Shown here: one piece after another, positions 32,466-42,894 of the stretch
Layout of the letters: each line of letters begins with the position of its first letter
Position numbering within the stretch: the stretch's first letter is position 1
From: Utricularia gibba
Taxonomy: Eukaryota > Streptophyta > Magnoliopsida > Lamiales > Lentibulariaceae
Assembly (NCBI GenBank): GCA_002189035.1
Contig: NEEC01000024.1
Coordinates: 124,001-188,000 of the forward strand
Length of the DNA: 64,000 nt
Direction of reading: 5' to 3'
The notes under the pieces: model-generated
The model's input: only the letters and a program-made list of their open reading frames with translations
Database searches by the model: none
Told to the model about the DNA's origin: nothing
Made by a program: the position numbers and the translations under genes

Positions 32466-33808
32466 ATTCGCAACCCTAGGTCAAGCAGGGGACTATCCGC
32501 TGAGTTTAAGCATATCAATAAGGTGAGGAGAAGAAACTTAGAGGATTCCCCCAGTAATGGCAAGGGAACTGGGAATAGCCCAACTTGAGAATTGTGTGAC
32601 CCCGTCGATCGAATTGTAGTCTGGACAAATGTCCTCAGCAATGGACTGGGGTAAAGGGGCACCAGAGAGGGTGATAGTCTCGTTGGACCCTGTTGCACCA
32701 CGAGGTGCTGTTGGTGTGTCGGGTTGTTTGGGAATGCAGTCCCAATCAGATGGTAAATTCTGTCCAAGGCTAAGGCTAAATACGAGAGACCGATAGCGAA
32801 CAAGTACCAAAGATGAAAAGGACTTTGAAAGCCCGTCCAAGGCTAAGTTCGTTGATCGGTGCGGACCAGCACGGATCGATGCAATGGTGCAAGCCCATGT
32901 TGTGATGCTCAAGAATGTCATTGTGCGGATCGTGGCAGACAATCCGCACCCTTGCAGGGTGCAGGCCCGTAGGCTCCCCATTCAACCCATCTTGAAACAT
33001 GGACCGAGGAGTCTGACATGCATGGGAGTCAATGGGCAAGTAAACCTATGAGGCACAAGGAAGCTGGTGCGATCCCCCCCTCGTGCGGGTGGGTGGAATG
33101 CCGAACGACCTCGACCCTTTTGAGAAGGGTTCGAGTGAGCATGCTTCCCAAATCGAAAGATGGTGAACTATGCCTGAGCAGGGCGAAGCTAGAGGAAACT
33201 CTGGTGGAGGCCTATAATGACATGCAAATCGTTCGTCTGATTTGGGTATGGGGGCGAAAGACTAATCTAACCATCTAGTAGCTGGTTCCCTCCAATGTTT
33301 CCCTCAGATAGCTGGAGCTCGATGGTGAGTTCTATCAAGTAAAGCCAATTATTAGAGGCATTGGGGGCACAAGGACCTATTCTCAAACTTTAAATAGATA
33401 GGACCGTTGAGCCACGCCGGGGAATCGAGAGCTCCAAGTGAGCCATTCAACCAAGTGATTTCACACAATTGGTCATCGCACTTGGTTGAAAAGCTAGTGG
33501 CACGAAACTACCATGCGTGGGACTATGACTGAACGCCTCTAAATTAGAATTCGGGCTAGACGTGACGCTAGTGCATGCTGTCCAAATGTCGTCTCGCAAT
33601 AGGGTCCTTCCCAAACCCCTATGGCATGTGTTGTTGGTCAAGCCCCGTGGTGGAGGCGCCGCGAGGGCTGCCGTGAATCTCAATTCCACTCAAGCGGTGG
33701 GCCGAATCCTTTGCAGATGGCTTAAATATGCGACGGGGTATTGTAAGCGGAAAAGTGGTCATGCTACCACGATCCACTGAGATTCAACCCATTGTCGCTT
33801 TGATTTGA
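32466..33808 (+). rRNA. 26S rRNA pseudogene, internally deleted
   Basis: The 5' end (CCGCTGAGTTTAAGCATATC at about 32498-32517) and following 350 bases match the start of plant 26S rRNA. 32980-33445 matches the next conserved portion (AAGGGTTCGAGTGAGCATGC, AAAGATGGTGAACTATGCCT). From about 33450 the sequence jumps to the 3' end (ATTCACACAATTGG-like, TATGACTGAACGCCTCTAA, GCGACGGGGTATTGTAAG). It covers about 1.35 kb against about 3.4 kb for the full molecule. The jump removes the peptidyl-transferase region and the sarcin-ricin loop, so it cannot work. Many CpG sites are changed to TpG or CpA. Confidence 0.9.
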
Positions 33809-34745
33809 CTCCCATATTTTTCCTGCTAAGCTCAGGATTTAACTTTGTCGTGCCTCGGCACTTTACATGATGGGAAAAAAGCACCAAGTAATGAGAATGA
33901 GCTCGCATTCGGTTGCACGTGCCAAGCTTTCTCCCGCGCCCTCATCAATAGGCACTTTACATGATGGGAAAACAGCCAAGTAGTTAGAGTGAGCCTGAAT
34001 GTGAACTTGGTGGGGTGTGCGGAGGGAAGAAGGATGAAGAGATGCATCCATGACGTTGTTCCTTGGAACAAAGTTAAGCAAAGTGGGTGACACCCAACTC
34101 AGTGGAATGGAGGTCGTAAAACGACAATAGAAGTTGTTTATCGAGCAAATAAATATGGCTCCCCAAAGGGAATCAAGACGTTTTTCAAGTTGACCCTGTC
34201 ATCATGCTTATCACCATGCTTGTGGGCATGTCCATCCTTTCTAAGGGGGAGGTGCTCTCGAGAGGCATCCATAAGAGTCGTGCGTTTTTCGACATTTGGA
34301 TATCTAGTGCCGCCACAAGGGCATCGTCAACACCCTTTATAAGGGGGGAGGTGCTCTTGAGAGGCACCCGACCCACCCCTCAGGATCGACGAGGCAGAAC
34401 CTCCATCAACCACACTGCATGCAGGCGGGCAAGCACGCATGAAGTGCTAGTGCACACTTGAGGCCACGGACTTGCTCAGGATGTTTGCTTGCCAACCATG
34501 ATCGACCATGCACGTGGCGGTGACTCGCTCGAGATGCCCGCTGGTGCGCCATGGTCGACCTCGCCCACGACGCCCACTAGTGCACCATGCTCGACCATGC
34601 GCGGGGAGGGTGACTCGCCTGGGACGCCCGCTTGCACCCCTCGCTCGAGCATGTTCCGAGCACTGACTCGATCGAGATGCCCACCCATGCGTGGGGTGAT
34701 GACTCGCAAGAGACACGCACCTCGCTCTACCATGCACTGAGCAGT
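33809..34745 (+). repeat. rDNA intergenic-spacer-like DNA with degenerate tandem repeats
   Basis: Directly follows the 3' end of the 26S fragment. GGCACTTTACATGATGGGAA occurs at 33857 and again at 33951 (94 bases apart). AGGTGCTCTCGAGAGGCA near 34248 recurs as a close variant near 34349 (about 100 apart). 34495-34740 is G/C-rich with repeated CACCATGCTCGACCATGC/GACTCGC words every 55-65 bases. Spacer sub-repeats of this kind are normal in plant rDNA. No gene is recognised, and the open frames of 80-96 codons there are composition artefacts. Confidence 0.7.
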
Positions 34746-35892
34746 GACCTAAAAAGAAAAAAAAAGTGTTGAAGGGAGAAACTAGGTTAGTAACTTGATT
34801 CCAATGAATTTTCTACTTTCGAAACAAAAGAAAAGTAAAAAAAAGGGTTAGCCACTTGAATCTTCTACTTACTAAACAAAAGAAAAGTCAATATTGTACA
34901 ACTTTATCTATTGTTACACTTATATTCCATTTTAACTCTTTTCAATTGTCTACCTACCTCTTTTGTGCTTATAGGGTTACCCAAAAGAAATCAAAAAGAT
35001 CCAACGCCAAGTGGGAGAACTCATGGCTAAGGGGTTAGTGAGGGAAAGTGTGAGGCCATGCTCAGTTCCAATATAATTGATGCCAAAACATGATGGAACA
35101 TAGAGAATGTGTACTGATTGTCGAGTCATTAACCAAATAACGATTAAGTATAGTAATCCTCTCTCTAGGCTTGATGAGTTAGATGAATTATATGGATCAT
35201 GCATTTTCTCTAAGATTGATTTGCGTAGTGGATATCATCAATTTAGGATGAAAAAGGGGGATGGATGGAAGGCTACTTTCAAAACTAATTTTTCTTTATA
35301 TGAAAGATTGGTTATGCCTTTTGGATTGACGAATGCATTTAGTACTTTTATGAGGTTGATGAATCATGTATTGCATCCCTTTCTTGGTAAATTTGTTGTT
35401 GTTTACTTTGATGATATTCTTGTGTATAGTAAGACTTTGGATAAACATACATGTCATTTACATGAGGTGTTGCTTATCTTGAGAAAGCTAATATTAAGAA
35501 GTACGTCTTTTGCACAAACAAAATCTATTTTCTTGGCTATATTATGAGTGATGCAGGAATTTTAGTGGATGAAGAAAAGGTGAAAGCAATTATGAAATGG
35601 CCAACTCCAACCCTAGTTGGAGAAGTGCGCAGTTTCCATGGATTGACTAGCTTAATGTGGAGAGAATCACAAGAGCATGCTTTCAAGACACTTAAGAATA
35701 AGCTTAGCTCAGCTCCATTACTTGGATTATCTAATTTCTCAACATGTTTGAAATTGAATGTGATGCTTCTAAGGTTGGAATAGGCGCAGTTCTCATGCAA
35801 GGAGGTCGACCTATTGCTTATTTCAGAGAAAAGTAGGTTAAAGCTACACTCAATTACCCAACTTATGATAAGGAAGTTTACTCATTGGTAAG
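34746..35892 (+). pseudogene. CRM-like gypsy fragment: leader joined to reverse transcriptase
   Basis: 34755-34975 matches the untranslated leader at 46505-46715 (AAAAGTCAATATTGTACAAC and flanks). It then joins directly to [78 protein letters not shown] and catalytic [10 protein letters not shown] (about 35404-35433). Thus gag and protease are deleted. Stops break the start (TAA at about 35076, TAG at 35102). The connection domain near 35540-35840 is fragmented, with [15 protein letters not shown] of the RNase H readable. It ends abruptly at about 35892. Confidence 0.75.
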
Positions 35893-36150
35893 ATGATGTG
35901 ACCCTTTAATTTAAGAGATTAGCAATACACGAACAAGAGGTGATTTTGAAGTTTAGAAAGGAACTCATTCAAGTCTACCCTCAAGAGAATGAATCTCTTG
36001 CAACTAGACTTTCAAAGAAAGGGAAATTAGGAGTCAGTCACTTGAAATGGAAGTGATAATTCTAGGACAACACGGCTCGAAACTTGACAAGTCAAGAGTG
36101 TTCAAGCACACAAAGAAAGGGAAAATCCTCACAAGTCAAGAGTGTTCGAG
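35893..36150 (-). mobile_element. CRM-like LTR fragment, inverted
   Basis: The reverse complement of 35893-36150 matches 51405-51665, the 3' part of the CRM-like LTR (words such as CTAATCTCT, CTTGAGGGTAGACTTG and CAAGTGACTG-like flanks). It lies in opposite orientation to the RT fragment before it. A repeated GTCAAGAGTGTTC at about 36090 and 36136 lies at the junction with the Tat element. Confidence 0.7.
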
Positions 36151-37517
36151 CAATATCATGCTGGTGGGAGATGAACAGCGCGATACGGAACCCCGCATCA
36201 ATGACAGACCGGAAAAGAGGACGTAACGAGCGAACGGGGAACGAGGGGAACTGATATCCAAAATTCCCTCCGAAACCGGGGATGGCGAACTCGCGAGCCA
36301 ACAGGGAACTGAATCTTGGAGAAGGACAAGACATACCAGAAAGTTCAAGGATTGCCCATCAAATGCAGGGTAGTCCCCCCTATATTCGAGAAATCCATAT
36401 GATATCCGGAGGAACCGTGATGGATGTGTCCGGAAAGGAACGGAAGAGATATTTGAATGAAGTCAGAAGAGGAGAAGTTTTCGAAATCAGAAATGGTCCG
36501 ACTGAGAAAGCTGCTTGGGAAAAGGAAGAGATCAGCTTCTCCAATAGAGATGTCCCGGTTGGCCCAGCCGTGAGAGATGAACCCTTGGTGGTATCAGGAA
36601 TATGTGGGAGCACCAAGGTAAGGAGGATTCTTATCGATCAAGGATCCTCGTGCAACATCATGAAGAAGGAAGTGGCCGAGTTACTGGCGTCATCTAACGA
36701 GGGAAATATTTGCCATGTGCGCATGGAGTTGTACGCATTCGACCAGCGGGCCGTGCAAACTATCGGGAAAATAACCTTGCCCGTAACATTTGGAGCGGCA
36801 GGGCGGAGCCGAACCGAGAGATTGGAATTCTTAATCCTGGATTCAGAGATCTCGTACAACATCATCCTCGGGTGGCCTGGCATCAACCAATTCGGTATGT
36901 TACCCTCCACTGTGCATTTGAAAATCAAATTCCCAACATCGAAGGGCATTTGCACGATGGGTATCGACCAACCCACCGCCCGGTCCTGTTATATATCTTC
37001 TTGTTGGGACCCCTGCGCGAAAAAGTCGAGAGTGATGATGGTAGAAAAGGAACCCCCTAGACAAGCAATGGAACCAATAGGGTACAAGTCGGTGCAATTA
37101 ATACCAAAAAATGCGCAGAAAGCCACCCGCATCGGTGCCAATCTAGACGCTGGATTCGAGAAAAGGTTAGTTGAACTTTTGATGAAGAACACCGATATTT
37201 TTGCCTGGACTGCTGCGGATTATGTAGGCATTGATCGATCCGTCGCCGAACATCACATTGATACCTACCCGGGGGCAAAACCGGTTCGGCAGAAGCAACG
37301 ACATTTCTCAGAGGAAAAGTGCCGAATTATCAAAGAAAAAACAAGAGAGCTCTTGGAAGCTGGTTATGTGAAGGAGATCCAATACTCCGAATGGGTAACC
37401 AACCCGGTCGTCGTCCCGAAGCCCGGGGGAAAATGGAGGATGTGCATTGACTTCACTGACCTCAACGCCTGCTGCGAAATGGACCCTTATCCTTTGCCAA
37501 AGATCGACAAGCTAGTG
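36151..37517 (+). pseudogene. Tat-lineage copy 2: gag end, protease and start of RT
   Basis: Begins inside gag at the equivalent of 9030 in copy 1 and reads openly from 36282. Recognised: ISGGTVMDVSGKERKRYLNE, the protease loop ILIDQGSSCNIMKKEVAELL (about 36631), ILDSEISYNIILGWPGINQF, and the RT start (RQKQRHFSEEKCRIIKEKTR, WRMCIDFTDLNACCEMDPYP). The stops of copy 1 at 9588, 9654 and 10059 are sense codons here (Gln, Arg, Trp), so this copy is closer to the ancestral coding state in this part. The open frame continues through a deletion into RNase H. Confidence 0.8.
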
Positions 37518-37688
37518 GATATTGAGTTTAGGTCGAGAACAGCAATCAAGGCCCAACCTCTTGTTGATTTTGTGGTCGAAATGACCAGGCTTATAGACCG
37601 TTTCATGGAAGCCAATGATCGATGGGCTATGTACGTTGATGGCTCAACATACAACGGCGCCGGAGGAGGAATAGACATTAAGACCTGA
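36282..37688 (+). CDS. 468-codon open frame made by an in-frame deletion (gag/PR/RT-start to RNase H)
   Basis: A continuous frame covers a zinc-finger-distal gag tail, protease, the first RT motifs up to LPKIDKLVD, then directly IEFRSRTAIKAQPLVDFVVE and MYVDGSTYNGAGGGIDIK of the second RNase H. Against copy 1 the missing part is 10373-11320: 948 bases, 316 codons, with TGGA present at both deletion ends. The frame ends at TGA 37686-37688 where copy 1 has CGA. It lacks the RT catalytic site, so it cannot be a working polymerase. Whether it is ever translated is unknown. Confidence 0.6.
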   Translation: MANSRANRELNLGEGQDIPESSRIAHQMQGSPPYIREIHMISGGTVMDVSGKERKRYLNEVRRGEVFEIRNGPTEKAAWEKEEISFSNRDVPVGPAVRDEPLVVSGICGSTKVRRILIDQGSSCNIMKKEVAELLASSNEGNICHVRMELYAFDQRAVQTIGKITLPVTFGAAGRSRTERLEFLILDSEISYNIILGWPGINQFGMLPSTVHLKIKFPTSKGICTMGIDQPTARSCYISSCWDPCAKKSRVMMVEKEPPRQAMEPIGYKSVQLIPKNAQKATRIGANLDAGFEKRLVELLMKNTDIFAWTAADYVGIDRSVAEHHIDTYPGAKPVRQKQRHFSEEKCRIIKEKTRELLEAGYVKEIQYSEWVTNPVVVPKPGGKWRMCIDFTDLNACCEMDPYPLPKIDKLVDIEFRSRTAIKAQPLVDFVVEMTRLIDRFMEANDRWAMYVDGSTYNGAGGGIDIKT

Positions 37689-38354
37689 GAAGGAGAGCAT
37701 ATTTATATTACGGTGAAATTCTTATTCCCTGCCTCCAACAATGTGGCCGAATATGAAGCCCTGATTGAGGGAATGAAAATTCCCAAGGAGCTGGGAGTGG
37801 CAGAACTCGACGTTTACACCGATTCACAACTTGTGCAAGGGCAGTTTTCGGGAGAATACGAAACCCATGACTCCCTCATGGCTCTGTACTGTGTCTAGGT
37901 GAAGGAATTGGCTAAAACCTTCAAGGAGTTCACCATGTCGCATGTAGCACGTGAGAAAAACGGGTCCGCAGATAGCCTCGCCCGATTCGCAGCGGGGTTT
38001 CAAGAGTTAAGGGAAGGAAGTGTGACAATTCGGTTGCGGAACCAACCTTCGGTGAGCTTACGAGCCGTGAATCATATCACCCAGCAACCGAGAAACGATA
38101 TCTCTTCACAACTGAGTCCCCTTGATGACTGGACGATGCCCTACATCCGGTATCTACAAAATGGGAAAACCCCATCTGATAAGCCACAAGCCCGACAGTT
38201 AGAGACTAGAGTGAAGAGGTATACGTTAGTGAATGGAATTTTCTATCGCAAATCCTTAGATGGACCCTTATTGAGGTGCATCAGGGCAAAGCACTCTCAA
38301 GAACTCATAACCGATCTACATGAGGGTGAATGCGGCAGCCATATTGGAATATGA
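37689..38354 (+). pseudogene. Tat-lineage copy 2: second RNase H end and integrase zinc region
   Basis: NVAEYEALIEGMKIPKELGV, LDVYTDSQLVQGQFSGEYET, then a TAG at 37896-37898 (CAG in copy 1), MSHVAREKNGSADSLARFAA and HEGECGSHIG. The frame ends at TGA 38352-38354 (CGA in copy 1). Each stop is a C-to-T change when the two copies are compared. Otherwise the block is collinear with 11500-12176. Confidence 0.8.
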
Positions 38355-38812
38355 TCCTTATGCCGGAAAGTTCTAAGGACCGGGTACTACTTGCTAACCA
38401 TGAAGCAGGATGTTACCGATATGGTGAATAAGTGCAAAGTATGCCAATACCATGCAAGTATACCAAGAAAACCAATAAGCAAACTGACCTCTCTCCCACT
38501 CTCCTGCCCTTTCGACCGATGGGGGGTGGACATAATGGGGCCTATCAGAGAAGAGGACTAGGGGCTTATCAGAGAAGAACGGAGAAAAGTTACAACAACT
38601 CGATATCCCCAAGGGAATTCCATGAGGGAGATTTGGTGCTCCGAAGCGTCCAACCGCAAAGACACATCGGGAAATTAGACCGCAACTGGGAAGGTCCTTA
38701 TCGGATTTCAAGGGTGATCGGAAAAGGAGCATATCGCCTGGAACAATTAGATGGCGTGGAACTCCCAAGGTCGTGGAACGCATCCCATCTAAGGAAGTTC
38801 TACGCCTAACCG
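38355..38812 (+). pseudogene. Tat-lineage copy 2: integrase with catalytic core deleted
   Basis: The zinc region ends in KCKVCQYHASIPRKPISK, and FDRWGVDIMGP carries the first catalytic Asp in frame. The sequence then jumps to the C-terminal part (YQRRTEKSYNNSISPREFHE, LDRNWEGPYRISRVIGKGAY, LPRSWNASHLRKFYA). The rest of the catalytic core (copy 1 12350-12905) is gone, with GGGGC at the joint. A short duplication of the GGGGCTTATCAGAGAAG segment follows (about 38536 and 38562). Confidence 0.8.
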
Positions 38813-38919
38813 ACTCAATATCAATCTCTGTCACAGGATTTGGCATTCTCTTCCCCAAAGCACTCATGCACCTATAAATTCCTCGGAAATGGAGATGGGA
38901 AAACAAAACACAAGCCCTG

Positions 38920-39040
38920 GCCGAATCGCGTAAGCCCAGGCAGACCATTAAAGATTTAAAGCCCTGGCCGAATCGCATAAGCCTAGGCAGACCATCAAAG
39001 ATTTAAAGCTCTGGCCAAGTAACGTAAGCCCAGGTGAATC
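38920..39040 (+). repeat. Tandem repeat, about 52-base unit, 2-3 copies
   Basis: AAGCCCTGGCCGAATCGC starts at about 38912 and again at about 38960, with a diverged third copy near 39008. Each is followed by GTAAGCCCAGGCAGACCAT. The array is in the non-coding region between integrase and the antisense gene. Copy 1 keeps only one unit. Confidence 0.75.
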
Positions 39041-39646
39041 TCCTAAATCAGAGTCCCCTGTGGGATACAGCAAATCGACTCGGGGTCTCCCATGATATAT
39101 ATATGCGATCTACCAACCCACGCGTCAATAGCAAGAATAAGTCCTGGTACGATTCGGGCACCGGTTTATATAAATCGCACGCGTAAGCCCCAAAAAGCCC
39201 TTAAGTATTGACCTTATTATCGTAATCTCAAGGCGGCAAGAGCACCCGAAGCAAATCCACCCATGTTCAAAACAATGGGGTATGGCCAGAAGAGGGCCCT
39301 TTCGGATTGGGGAAGTCGCTCAACCCATGAGGAGTTCCGACCTACTTCCCTAGCAGCGGTTCAGCTCGCATGAGGAAACACTAAGTCATACTAAAATCAA
39401 AAAGCCCAATCAAAGGGTTGGAGAGGAGGCATTCACCCTCGAATCATAAAAGCATAGGCGAATCTCCAAGTCTAAGCACGTAATAGACACAGCAAACCAA
39501 CTCGGGGCTTCCCCCGAAATTGAACGTCACCAAAGGCAAAAGTGATGCACAAAAAACAGAGTAAATTAGAAGAAAATCCCGAACCGGGAGACCAAAATTA
39601 TCAAAAAAGCCCCATAGTAGGGGGAAAAACATCAAGTCAAAAACTA
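39041..39646 (+). other. Tat copy 2 non-coding spacer after integrase
   Basis: About 600 bases without a gene that I recognise. The sequence is lost from copy 1. It may contain the 3' end of the antisense transcript. Confidence 0.5.
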
Positions 39647-41891
39647 CTAAAGTACAGGAGGGGATGGGGGATTATCGGGAGGATTGGCAGAGGAACCGGT
39701 ATGCCGTTCCATCCTTGCCCTCAACTTGACATCATTCTCTCGCCCTATCCTCGCCCGAATTAGCGAAATCAGTCGCTCCCGATCAGCTTCGAACCCGAAC
39801 TCCGGGGCCTGGAAGGTATCCGCGATAACATCAAGCATGTTCTCATCCTTCGTCAGGGGGTTTATCCTGTCGAAGCGCGGATCCATGATTGAAAGCCCAA
39901 ATTCCCGGCTGAACTGTCGTCTCTGACGGTATAGAAGTAAGCCGATTAAATCTCCTGCATAGATATCGGAGAGTTCGGCAAAACAGGCCGAGTTGACAAA
40001 GTCATCCAGAAGACCCTGCCGAGATGCTTGTTGATCAAGTAATTCGGCCTCCAATGCTGAAATGCGGCCCCTGACATGCTCTAACTCCGCTTCTGCCTCC
40101 TCAAATCGGACTTTGAAGCCCTCTCTCTCTGATTGAGCGTCGTCAACCGCCTTTCCCATTTCCTCGATCACATTTCGCAGTTCTTCCTCCTGGCGGCTGC
40201 GTTTCCCTAAAACGGTTTTCAACGAACTCCCCTCCTCCTCCAACAACTTTATCTGGGCGCTCTAACCCACAAGTTAGGCCCGAAGCCGAGAGACTTCCTC
40301 CGATTGAGAGCCAATCTCTCTAACCATTCCCCACCCAAGAGTCAGAGCTTGAAAGAATATCCCTAGTCAAGGACCGACTACTTAGAATTTAGAAGAGGAA
40401 ACGGGATACGTACCTGCCAGATCCCTTCAAGTACCGTCTCCGACTGAACACCCGAGGTATTAGACATAGCTCCATCCAGGATTCCCCTTAGTTCAGCTGG
40501 AACTGAGGGTAGAGGAAGCACCGGGTTGTCCCTTACTTCTACGAGGGCAGAATCCCTCTGTAACTCGATTGGAAGAGCCGATGTTGAAGCACCAGTCGAA
40601 AAGAATCTTGCATCGGGAATAGGAGTATCGCTGAGATCGGGTGATGGAGGAAGCTTCTCTTTCCCTTTCCCGGCTGAAGGACGGGAAGTCAACTCTCGGG
40701 TCTCGGAGACTTCTACTACTTGATCTTCCCCCGAGGAAGGATCAGCGGCGTCCAACTGAGCTCCAATCGTATCAGCCTTAAAGAAAAACCAAAAAAAAAG
40801 GGGGGGGTTATAATCGGGAATTCGCGGTAACTGTTAAATAGGAGACAAACTGGTGCAGGGGAGGGATCCTCGGGTTCCTGCGCCCTCTGCATCTCGGCGG
40901 AGAACTGCGCCATCACCGAATCTTCTAGAGAGCTTCTCCGAGCCATCTCTTCAGCTGAAAACGAAAGAAGGAAAAGCAATAAGGCATAGTGCCGATTCTG
41001 AGACTCGAGAAAGCTGAACCCGACTACCTCTCTGCCTCTTTGAGGGTTTGTGCACAACTGTCTTAACCCTCTTCTTTTTCTTGAGGGCCCCGGTTTGAAC
41101 AGGTGGGGGAATTGGAGGTGAAGCCGGAACAAGAGGGAAGGATGAAGAGGGGCTAAGAGGAAGGCTCCTCGAATCGGTGCCGTCGAAAGGAATGATATCG
41201 GGCCAATGGAGGTCTCAAGAACGATCAATAATACCTGATCTTTTCAACGACTCACCCGAGAACATCAAGGCACGAGACTCATACCGAACTGAGCCCCGAC
41301 TAAGCCTCTCATAAAGGACTTCGCGAGATTCGGAAGAAGACCGATACGCACCCAAGATCTTGATCCTGAAAGGAGTTGGGGGATCGACTGGGAAGTTCCA
41401 CAGAGAACCCAAAGGGGGAGCTATCCAAACGAAAGAAGACCACCAATCATGGTGGGTATCGTGGGCTTTAACAACAAAGTTGGGGTTATCTTCAAATCGG
41501 CAGAATTGAAAGTGAGATCGGCCATCCATCGGGGACTTAGCTTTACGAACGGCTATCTTGAAGAGATGACAGAAGGCTACCAGAGTCATAGCCGGATCCA
41601 TACCGGCCGAATAGAAAAGGAAAGTGGTAAAGCAGAATATGGAATTCGGGGCAAGACAGTAAATCGGAATTGCAAAAGTATAGAGAAAACGGACTATTAA
41701 AGGGTGAAGAGGGAAGCGTAAACCGCTTTTGAAATATGCAATTGGAATTGGGAGACTGAACGGAGGCAGGGAGTCATTACCAACCCCCAAGGGATTTCAG
41801 TATCCCGAGCATGAGAAACCTGGTACTCATCAGGGATCGAGTACCGAATGCGAAGGGAGGGGATGTTTAGTTCACTAGATCTCCTACCCAT
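39647..41891 (-). pseudogene. Antisense gene of Tat element, copy 2 (best preserved)
   Basis: Minus strand from ATG 41889-41891. Exon-like parts: MGRRSSELNIPSLRIRYSIP (41891-41800); the Transposase_28-like domain FPLHPLIVRFLYTFAIPIYC, MDPAMTLVAFCHLFKIAVRK, WWSSFVWIAPPLGS, VLYERLSRGSVRYESRALMF (41790-41230); a basic patch KKKKRVKTVVHKPSKRQRG (about 41090-41035); EEMARRSSLEDSVMAQFSAE (40950-40890); a Pro/Ser-rich acidic part (40755-40430) ending at a GT donor after GIWQ; and a coiled coil LEEEGSSLKTVLGKR to LEAELLDQQ followed by IGLLLYRQRRQFSREFGLSI (40246-39647). It needs splicing. A one-base offset near 41785 is shared with copy 1. The role is unknown; the NLS-like patch and coiled coil hint at a nuclear protein. 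Confidence 0.65.
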
Positions 41892-42294
41892 TTTCAAAGA
41901 AGCCCAAAACCCTAGAACGAGGCAGGAGTTAGGAAAGGGGAAGGACTTAGAACGATAAGGGGGACCCGTCAAAAATCCCAGAAGACTGAACGGAAAAGAC
42001 GAAGAACAGAATGATACCTGGAAAATTGACGTTTTCTGACGGATATCGCGACGATCGAGCGGCGGACGAGTGTGACGGAGCACGAAGGGCACAAAACTCT
42101 TGCAGGCAACATAAAGGGCAAAGGAAAGAACTGACACGAAGGGCACTTATTTATACGGGAAAGGTTAGGGAGACGAAGCGTCGTGACGTTTGGGGTACCC
42201 AGAATGAGCGGGATAAAACGTGGCGTGCCAACGAGCCGACGCGTGGCAGAGAACGGCATGTGGCCTATTCGGGGGAAGCGGCAACTCAAGAATC
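41892..42294 (-). other. Spacer between antisense gene and 3' LTR, Tat copy 2
   Basis: Matches 15317-15764 of copy 1 in order but not over its full length. No gene seen. Confidence 0.4.
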
Positions 42295-42890
42295 AGTATC
42301 GTAGTAGTTCTGATCCCCCGATTTACCTCGAAAAGGGCTAATATCGGCGAATCAGAGGGGTTGAATGATAAGGGAAAAATCGGCCAAGGGTAATCGGTTG
42401 CTAAAAGACTGCCAAAAGAGATCCTAGGGGATAACGCCAGACGACAGATCGACGTCTGTCAGAAATCTAACAGGTATGGCCATATGACACAGCTTGAAAA
42501 GCGGTCGAATTACGGCATAACAGGCGGCCGATATCTGAAAAGCGAGATCGTATAGCAGGAGCAGAAAGCAACCGATGTTTGCAGACACCAGAATTCGGTC
42601 AGAGTGAACTCCCCTATAAATAGACGGATTTATGACAAGAAAGGGGTTGGACTCAAAAAAGATTTCTTCAAGTTGTATTCTCCTTTTTCGCGACCTCCAT
42701 CTGGTGAAACTCTTTTCCGGCGAGCTCCGGCAGCTCCGTGGTTTTTCCGCTATTCGGCGGTTTCCACGTAAAAAATCCCTGTTCACTCTTATTTTAATTG
42801 TACTATCTGTGAAGAAGGTGACTAAGTGTGGCATTCCCGACCACGCTTATCACCTAAAATCGGCCTCTCACCGGATACCGATTTCACCCA
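42295..42890 (+). mobile_element. Tat-lineage 3' LTR, copy 2
   Basis: Collinear with 15765-16313. TATA box tataaata at 42615-42622. Ends near CACCTAAAATCGGCCTC and passes into an inverted CRM-like LTR piece at about 42895. The boundary is not exact. Confidence 0.7.
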
Positions 42891-42894
42891 TAAC

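Noticed and set aside
32466-33808. Functional rRNA gene
   Set aside because: Only about 40% of 26S is present, the central catalytic parts are deleted and CpG sites have decayed.
34447-34740. Several overlapping open frames of 83-96 codons
   Set aside because: They sit on G/C-rich spacer repeats on both strands at once. Repeat composition explains them.
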